A stretch of DNA of 46,614 bases from a virus: IMG/VR virus record IMGVR_UViG_3300025671_000114, positions 1-46,614 of that record; one strand, 5' to 3'. Below the pieces are notes generated by a model. The model made no database searches. It was not told where the DNA came from and saw only the letters and a program-made list of their open reading frames with translations. How positions within the stretch are numbered: the stretch's first letter is position 1; every line of letters starts with the position of its first letter. Positions 41,601-46,614 of the stretch are shown here, piece after piece. Made by a program: the position numbers and the translations under genes.

Positions 41601-44600
41601 GTAACACGATTTACAATTCCGCCTCTAGGGAGACTTTCTCTATCATCTCCACTAAAGAAGATAGATGCACCAATACCAGGATCTTGTTTTTGATCCATTG
41701 TATAATCAACAATCGGTCTCTGGAAGATGTTGTTGATTAGAACAACACCGTTATTAATAACTTCTCCAGATCCTCCATCACCAGATTTGGTGGTTACAAT
41801 TCCTGTAACATCTTGATCATTTTGTTGTAGTGTAAACGTCTTTCCAATACCAGTAAATCCATCCGAGATATCATCAAATACGAAGTTTGTTGTTGGATCT
41901 TGTCGGTTAAAGATACGTCCAGCAAAACTGGATTGTGTAGAAATACCAGGTTGTAGAGTGTTGACACCTACAGGTCCATATGGAGGATCAATGAAGTGAA
42001 TTACATCTTTAACGATGTGGAAATCACCGGCTTTCATGGTAACAGCCGCACCGACTGTGTGTGCAGCAGCTGAACTACCAAGAACACCGCGATTTACAAC
42101 AAGAACATTTGTTGATCCAAATCCAACAGTAGTAATCTGCAAGATTTCACTGTCAATTTCAAGAAGATCGTTAACAGTAATAGATGTAACTCCAACAACT
42201 TTAATCGTAGTTGATCCAACACCTACGGCTTCAGTAAGAGCGACACCAACGTTCCTCTTATAAAGAGGCGACTGAATAATTCCATCAAGATCAATGATAA
42301 CTCTATTATCTGGGTTAATTACATCGAATGAATGTAAAGATCCAGTTCCAACTGAACGGAATGTAAGTGGTTCGTTGTTAGTGACAGCAGTGTTTAATCC
42401 CGCCAAAGAGAAGTTATTGTTGTCAATCTTGATGACAAAGAGTTGACTTGGTAAGAAACTTGTGGAAACTCCACCGATAACTTTGTTTGTGGTTTCAATA
42501 CCAACTCTATTGTTTCCATATACTTCATTACCAGGATCATATTTAATTTTCTCACCAGTTTGGAAATTATGATTATTAATTCTAATAATAGAAGATCCTA
42601 CAGAAATTACAGAGGAGTCGGATCCATCAAACGCCTTGGTGAATGGAATTTCACTTCCGTTATTTGTAGTGAGTCTAAATGATGTTAGACCAACCAGTAA
42701 AGCACTTGTAGTTGTTCCAATTCCTGTGAAACTTCCAGAGATATCATCAATATTATCAACTTTGTTAGAAACAATATTGATAAATGTGGTGATCTTTTTG
42801 TTTTGGAATGTAATAAACTTAGAAAGACCGTTGGAAATTGTTTCCTCTGAGGCAATGTCAAAATCATCTCTAGTATAGAATGATTTCAAGGTATCAATGT
42901 TAATGAACAGGGAAGTATTAGCTGCACCAGCAGTAACTCTTAAGTCTCTACTTCTAGCAAAACCAGCAGTAGAATTAGAAGAAATTACAAGATCGGAGAA
43001 CTTCTTATATCCTGTTGGGTGAATAATACTTTCAACGGGATCCTTCCAAGTTTTTTCCTGAACCTCACTCTTAATAGAATATGAGAAACCTTGGTAGTAA
43101 TCATTATCTTCCAGTTTTTGGAAGTCATTATTTAATTTACCAGTGTCTTTTTGCCAACCCTTTGGTCTTTCGGCTTTATATCCAGTGTTGAAGAACTTCT
43201 CATATGATCTTACATCAACGACTGTTCCTTCTGCACCAGAAACAGATCCCTTGATAACATGACCATTTCCAATTTTAGAATTCGTATTTTCAATTCGTAA
43301 AGTATTTGTGATAGAACTATATCCATCATTCTCAAATACAACACCAGACCCATTTGATCCATAGGTGACGTTTTCACCACTCAAGAACTCATCAGCTTCT
43401 ACCTTTACCTCAAAAGTTGGCAGATCTCTTCGTCTAATGACTCTACCAGCACTATTATTTGGATCAAAGGTTCCACCAGTTGTTCCAAGTCCAGTAATTG
43501 AATAAGTAATTTGTGCCGTGGTTGGATTTCTAGTAGCAACAGTAAAGAACACATAGTCATAATCATCAGAATTATATCCACCAGTTGTTAGAGGAGATGT
43601 TGTAACTCCAACACCTTCTACAAAGATCTTGTCCCCAACCGCAAATGGGAAGTTAGATCCATCTGCAGCCCAACCACCTGTAGGTTGAGAGATTGTTAAG
43701 AAATTAGTTGATCCATTTGAAGACGCGGTTACAATACCGATACCATTACTGTTTCTAACCGCAAATATTCTTGCAGGATTAGAAACATCATTAAATCCAC
43801 GAGCACTACTAAGAATATCAACAGAATCAACCGATGTTCCTTCAAGATTTGCACGAAGTTGAATATCTGGTCTACCAACTACAACGATATCTGGGGGTGT
43901 CAGATAATTTCTTCCAGTCGTTACAACTCCAACCTCAGTAATCTTATAGTTCTTCGTTAAAGTAACAAAATCTGGAATATCAATCGTTGGTTTTACCGAT
44001 TTGTCTGATGGATAATCAAAACCAATCTTTACAACTTCATCAAATCTTGATTTACCAATGTTTTCATCATAAACACGAAGAACAGCATTGAAACCTGAGG
44101 TTGTTCTTACGGTGCTGATTCCAGGAGACTTCTCATAACCAACACCAGAGAAAGTAACGTTAACTTCATTGATTGGACCAACAGCTGTAGGTGAGTTAGT
44201 TACATATTTGAAAGTAGTAATTCCAGATGATGTATATGAAGAAGATTCTGGTTTTTCCTCAACTTGATACTTGTATTGAGTAATAGAAGTTGTTGTAATT
44301 CCAAAAGTTCCAGAATATACACTATTGGTAACTACGATTTTGGAACCATTGACGACATCTTTATCAGGAACACTATCTCTCTTTGATACATCAATGGTAT
44401 CAAGATTGGTTGGGATTAATCTATAGTATAGAACAGAAGGAACATTTTCGGAAAGTTTGAGATTTACTAAAGATCCGGCCGAACCAGATGTTCCACTTCT
44501 AGTTACTTCGGTACTAATACCAAAACCATCATATCTGTTGATGAAGTTTTGATCCTCAAAGAACTCAAGTCTAAGATCTGACAAACTACCATCAGAAACA

Positions 44601-46614
44601 GCAAATCCAATAGTTCTGCCTCTAGTGGCAGTTATCAAAGGATTAATCTTTGCAATCTTGTGAGTACCAGATCCAAAAGTTGTAATACCAATATAATTGT
44701 CGTTAAATCTTACAGCATCAGTGTAATTTGTTGACAGTCTGAATCTATTATCATCGACCTTTTTAATATAATATTCGCCTTTGTTGATAAGAGGTGATGC
44801 TGGATTTGATGAAATATAAAGTACTTTGTCACCACTCTCAAACTCATGGTTATTGATTGTAATAATAGAAGATGAAGTACCGACTCCTACAGCAGAAGTT
44901 GTAAAATACTTTGGATCTACAATTGTTCTTCTAGCAACAGTATCATATTCAATAGATTTGGATAATGTAGAACTTGGTAGAACATTTACCGTTACTTTAT
45001 CATTTGTTCTCAAATTGTGGCTAGTACTAGTACCAACGGTGACATCATATCTCTTTACAGAACCAACATATTCTTTATTCTGTGTTGTAAATGAATGTTC
45101 TACGCCAGTATCATTTTGAACTGGTAAGAAGTATAGAGATGTTGAAGTTGTTCCAATTCCAGCTTGAGTTGTTGTGATACCAAGGAGATTTTGACCTTTA
45201 TTAACTGCATATACAGTTTGACCATCAACAAGATCAAATGGATTTGCTAGGTTTAAAGTATTCGATACAGTTAAAGCTACTCCAACAAGTCCTCTACCAT
45301 AGACCAGTTTTTCTCCAGTTCTAAAACCATGATTTGTAATCGTAATACTATTGTCCGCAGTAGAGCCAGAGGGAGGTAATTCATGATTTGCAAGGATTGT
45401 TCCATCGTTTGATTTTACCCGTATTACAGTAGTTGTTCCAACCCCAGCAACAGACTGAACAACTACTGTTGTCCCGATACCGATAGAATTTTGTGGATTA
45501 AATACAATCTTCTTATTTGGATCAATAGACAGATCGGTTTTAACGCCAACGATAAAGGTAAACTTCCGTTCATCTACCGTCAACAGTTCACCAGCCGCAT
45601 GGGAAGTTACAAGTCCTGCTTGACGACGAACTCTATAGTTATTATTTCCACGATCAATAGACAGAACGCGAAGTCTTTCTGGGGTCGATCCTACGATTAA
45701 TACATCGTCTACAGAAATTGCATCAGATGATCCAGAAAGTTCCAGGTTGAGGGTTGTGGTAATTCCTGTTACACCACTTGTACCAATACCAACATCAAGT
45801 CTAGCTGTTACAGAAGAAACTGCAATTGTTCGTACACCTTCAATAAAACTGAGTTCACCAGTTCCAATACCACTTACAATTACAATATCATTGTTTGACA
45901 AATTATGAGAAGTTGTTGCAATACCAGTTACAACTTGATTATTATAGTTAAATGCGATGTTAGAAACCGTAGTTTCTGCATAGGAAATTTGATTAATTCC
46001 TTTTCCAACAACCGTTTTAATTTTTGCTGAAGCGGAGTTGCCACCAGATCCTTGATTGTTAAAGACCAGTCTTTCTCCAACTTTATATCCTTCACCACCA
46101 TCAATTACGGTAACTGTACTAATACCGATAGGTTTGATAGATCTTACTGAAAGTTCTGTGGATTGTAAATTGTCAGTGACAAGATAATCATATTCAGATC
46201 CTACAAATCCAAATTTATATGGATATGTATTTCTTACAAGATTACCACTATTCAAAATAGGAAGAGATTGAATAGAAGATGGTTGATCATTAAATGAATT
46301 TTTCTTAAACTTAAATCCATTTAATACATATGGGAATAGAGGTTCCCTGTTACTTACAAACGGAATTTCAGAACTATTTGATGCATTAATTGTGCAGAAA
46401 TATGCATATATCCCATTGGGATATTCAGGAGTCTTACAGAATCTACCATTATATTCATCTAAGTCGCCATCAGCTGTATAATTCCAATCATCTACAAAGA
46501 ATCCAAGAGGATATATTGATGTTGGTGGTCTGTTTGACTTAGTATCTAAAGTATAACTTGGGATCAATCTTCGAACAGTTCCACCAGTTGCTGACGAATA
46601 TCCATATGGACCAT
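38672..46614 (-). CDS. Giant YHYH-domain virion protein, 5' end cut by window
   Basis: About 2,646 codons are visible and the frame stays open to the window edge, so the N-terminus is missing. The frame continues upstream of a TTG at 46567 with GPYGYSSATGGTVRR, so that TTG is not the start. GDLDEYNGRFCKTPEYPNGI and YAYFCTI mark a YHYH-type domain. Downstream come many beta modules: GGxGY units, NHxFxxGDKVxY units, RGxxGSSAAAHTVG units and VGVGTT turns. A seven-blade propeller-like region lies at 39364-40250. The C-terminus ends SENYSDFDQTS. Its place before gp8 suggests the large baseplate wedge protein, in the position of T4 gp7. That identity is an inference. Confidence 0.85.
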   Translation of the reverse strand, partial: GPYGYSSATGGTVRRLIPSYTLDTKSNRPPTSIYPLGFFVDDWNYTADGDLDEYNGRFCKTPEYPNGIYAYFCTINASNSSEIPFVSNREPLFPYVLNGFKFKKNSFNDQPSSIQSLPILNSGNLVRNTYPYKFGFVGSEYDYLVTDNLQSTELSVRSIKPIGISTVTVIDGGEGYKVGERLVFNNQGSGGNSASAKIKTVVGKGINQISYAETTVSNIAFNYNNQVVTGIATTSHNLSNNDIVIVSGIGTGELSFIEGVRTIAVSSVTARLDVGIGTSGVTGITTTLNLELSGSSDAISVDDVLIVGSTPERLRVLSIDRGNNNYRVRRQAGLVTSHAAGELLTVDERKFTFIVGVKTDLSIDPNKKIVFNPQNSIGIGTTVVVQSVAGVGTTTVIRVKSNDGTILANHELPPSGSTADNSITITNHGFRTGEKLVYGRGLVGVALTVSNTLNLANPFDLVDGQTVYAVNKGQNLLGITTTQAGIGTTSTSLYFLPVQNDTGVEHSFTTQNKEYVGSVKRYDVTVGTSTSHNLRTNDKVTVNVLPSSTLSKSIEYDTVARRTIVDPKYFTTSAVGVGTSSSIITINNHEFESGDKVLYISSNPASPLINKGEYYIKKVDDNRFRLSTNYTDAVRFNDNYIGITTFGSGTHKIAKINPLITATRGRTIGFAVSDGSLSDLRLEFFEDQNFINRYDGFGISTEVTRSGTSGSAGSLVNLKLSENVPSVLYYRLIPTNLDTIDVSKRDSVPDKDVVNGSKIVVTNSVYSGTFGITTTSITQYKYQVEEKPESSSYTSSGITTFKYVTNSPTAVGPINEVNVTFSGVGYEKSPGISTVRTTSGFNAVLRVYDENIGKSRFDEVVKIGFDYPSDKSVKPTIDIPDFVTLTKNYKITEVGVVTTGRNYLTPPDIVVVGRPDIQLRANLEGTSVDSVDILSSARGFNDVSNPARIFAVRNSNGIGIVTASSNGSTNFLTISQPTGGWAADGSNFPFAVGDKIFVEGVGVTTSPLTTGGYNSDDYDYVFFTVATRNPTTAQITYSITGLGTTGGTFDPNNSAGRVIRRRDLPTFEVKVEADEFLSGENVTYGSNGSGVVFENDGYSSITNTLRIENTNSKIGNGHVIKGSVSGAEGTVVDVRSYEKFFNTGYKAERPKGWQKDTGKLNNDFQKLEDNDYYQGFSYSIKSEVQEKTWKDPVESIIHPTGYKKFSDLVISSNSTAGFARSRDLRVTAGAANTSLFINIDTLKSFYTRDDFDIASEETISNGLSKFITFQNKKITTFINIVSNKVDNIDDISGSFTGIGTTTSALLVGLTSFRLTTNNGSEIPFTKAFDGSDSSVISVGSSIIRINNHNFQTGEKIKYDPGNEVYGNNRVGIETTNKVIGGVSTSFLPSQLFVIKIDNNNFSLAGLNTAVTNNEPLTFRSVGTGSLHSFDVINPDNRVIIDLDGIIQSPLYKRNVGVALTEAVGVGSTTIKVVGVTSITVNDLLEIDSEILQITTVGFGSTNVLVVNRGVLGSSAAAHTVGAAVTMKAGDFHIVKDVIHFIDPPYGPVGVNTLQPGISTQSSFAGRIFNRQDPTTNFVFDDISDGFTGIGKTFTLQQNDQDVTGIVTTKSGDGGSGEVINNGVVLINNIFQRPIVDYTMDQKQDPGIGASIFFSGDDRESLPRGGIVNRVTVGFGSGYQNLVAAAATAIINGAGSIESVTVTGGGSGYRSSDSVSIQVLNPLGIGSTAVLSATVGSAGTVTGITTISGGTGYASTTPPIIIVGIPTAYSNVSFTGGQGSGLKATIVVGTGGSVIDFDITNRGIGYANGDVLTVAGIPTDSNVGAGFSAFTFTVDETYNDKFSGFSFGQLLPLYDFSNEFNGSRKVFTLRTRLLQEIINIGSNDTSIAPANNLLVVLNDVLQRPGENYIFNGGTQIEFTEAPKAGSKLQVIFFRGSNTDVDDGGTPIQTIKTGDKLQLQREKNFVQQLRRTVTDITGVSKVQTNLYGGAGINTDPTFTRMVSWEKQTSDLIIDGQELPKSRTPLIAKLQPTTRIIQNVGVSSNVLFVENAFPIFSAYDNRTNRNRVPGLGIKIIRDNNVDQADASVTVSAGGTISSISVTDPGLGYETVPTVSFATTYQQIKEIGKTWTQSTSNTDVEYNDVTYYSGVFVAAGTTSGINTSSDAVSWNDTGTTGFGTFFGVDRVSSTIIAVGLGGTVAISTDFSTFNKSTIYSRTLNGFLYSYSDTALTQDLNAFSGGSTKGVAVGAAGTIVFTEQGSSGFGTAFVITSKYSSQNLRGVDSRGDLFVAVGDNGSILRSTNGEIWTGVTTTSITTRLNDVHYADDKWIAVGAAGSVVRSTDNGLTWSVVSSGSTFNLNSVYYNDNVWVAIGQSGMVLNSVDTNTWYKKFVGVGTDYNGLTFGGGKLVTVGLSSNIAYSVPETVSAAATATVSAAGTISNITVNDGGFGYDSTKSVEVLISVEPVTIETITSVECDGDYGLVVGVGTSATGVGTISPMVQFELDSSSFLEQAGFGGITKSGIQTGYYYVVTNSVVGNGLTSINVDNSAIGVGTTFIDNVYRADQVVTSNSGIVTVYSNVRSLAGLGTTSISPKIANYSWGRFHSFTRDVLNPQSFTIDNQNGYTGLTTAPVVVRIEKLSENYSDFDQTS
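39364..40250 (-). repeat. Seven BNR/Ycf48-like propeller blades inside the giant protein
   Basis: Seven consecutive units of about 40-45 residues have cores FVAAGTTSGINTSSDAVSW, IIAVGLGGTVAISTD, GVAVGAAGTIVFTEQG, FVAVGDNGSILRSTNGEIW, WIAVGAAGSVVRSTDNGLTW, WVAIGQSGMVLNSVDTNTW and LVTVGLSSNIAYS. The WxAVGxxGxVxRSTDxGxTW pattern is typical of sialidase/Ycf48-type beta propellers. Seven units fit one closed propeller. Confidence 0.8.

Noticed and set aside
1-46614. tRNA genes, CRISPR arrays, insertion sequences and host metabolic genes
   Set aside because: I looked for clover-leaf-like segments, regularly spaced DNA repeats, transposase patterns and photosynthesis proteins and saw none. The repeats found are protein-level units inside virion genes.

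Overview
The window looks like the structural half of a T4-like (Tevenvirinae-type) myovirus genome. The gene set and order match marine cyanophages of Synechococcus/Prochlorococcus: gp8, a DUF4815 giant, gp13-gp14-gp15-gp16, gp17-gp18-gp19-gp20, a gp67-like protein, gp21-gp22-gp23, a gp3-like protein, uvsY and uvsW. Late-promoter-like octamers (NATAAATA or CTAAATA) sit before many of these genes. I saw no tRNA, CRISPR array, insertion sequence, photosynthesis gene, endolysin or replication gene. The phage assignment rests on protein patterns I recognise, not on a database search.

Almost everything is on the minus strand and is read from right to left. First comes the end of a giant, truncated YHYH-domain virion protein (38672 to beyond 46614), then baseplate wedge gp8 and a 2,512-residue DUF4815 protein. 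Small and fibre-like virion proteins follow (26722-29498), then the neck and tail-completion genes gp13, gp14 and gp15 and the small terminase gp16 (22605-26700). A run of small membrane proteins lies at 20447-22612. Three exported proteins on the plus strand (18855-20589) form the only block on that strand. They diverge from a mosaic Lys/Cys-rich protein, a small protein and a 451-residue virion protein (15156-18780).

Next is a chain of eleven very small genes (13295-15070), each overlapping its neighbour, which runs directly into the large terminase gp17. The classical head/tail block follows: a zinc protein, sheath gp18, tube gp19, portal gp20, a gp67-like core protein, an 88-residue beta protein, protease gp21, scaffold gp22 and capsid gp23. 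A UUCG-loop terminator follows gp23. After it come a tube-fold gp3-like protein, the recombination mediator uvsY, the helicase uvsW and the start of one more gene.

The genes describe virion construction. gp20 with gp67, gp21, gp22 and gp23 builds and matures the head. gp16 and gp17 package DNA. gp13 and gp14 form the neck, and gp15, gp18, gp19 and the gp3-like protein form the tail. gp8 and the giant proteins form the baseplate and fibres. UvsY and UvsW belong to recombination-dependent replication.

The most interesting signals are the overlapping micro-gene chain, the isolated plus-strand secretion island, the mosaic 652-residue protein, and three small beta-type modules shared between unrelated virion proteins. 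A seven-blade BNR/Ycf48-like propeller inside the giant protein and late promoters built on stop codons of upstream genes also stand out.
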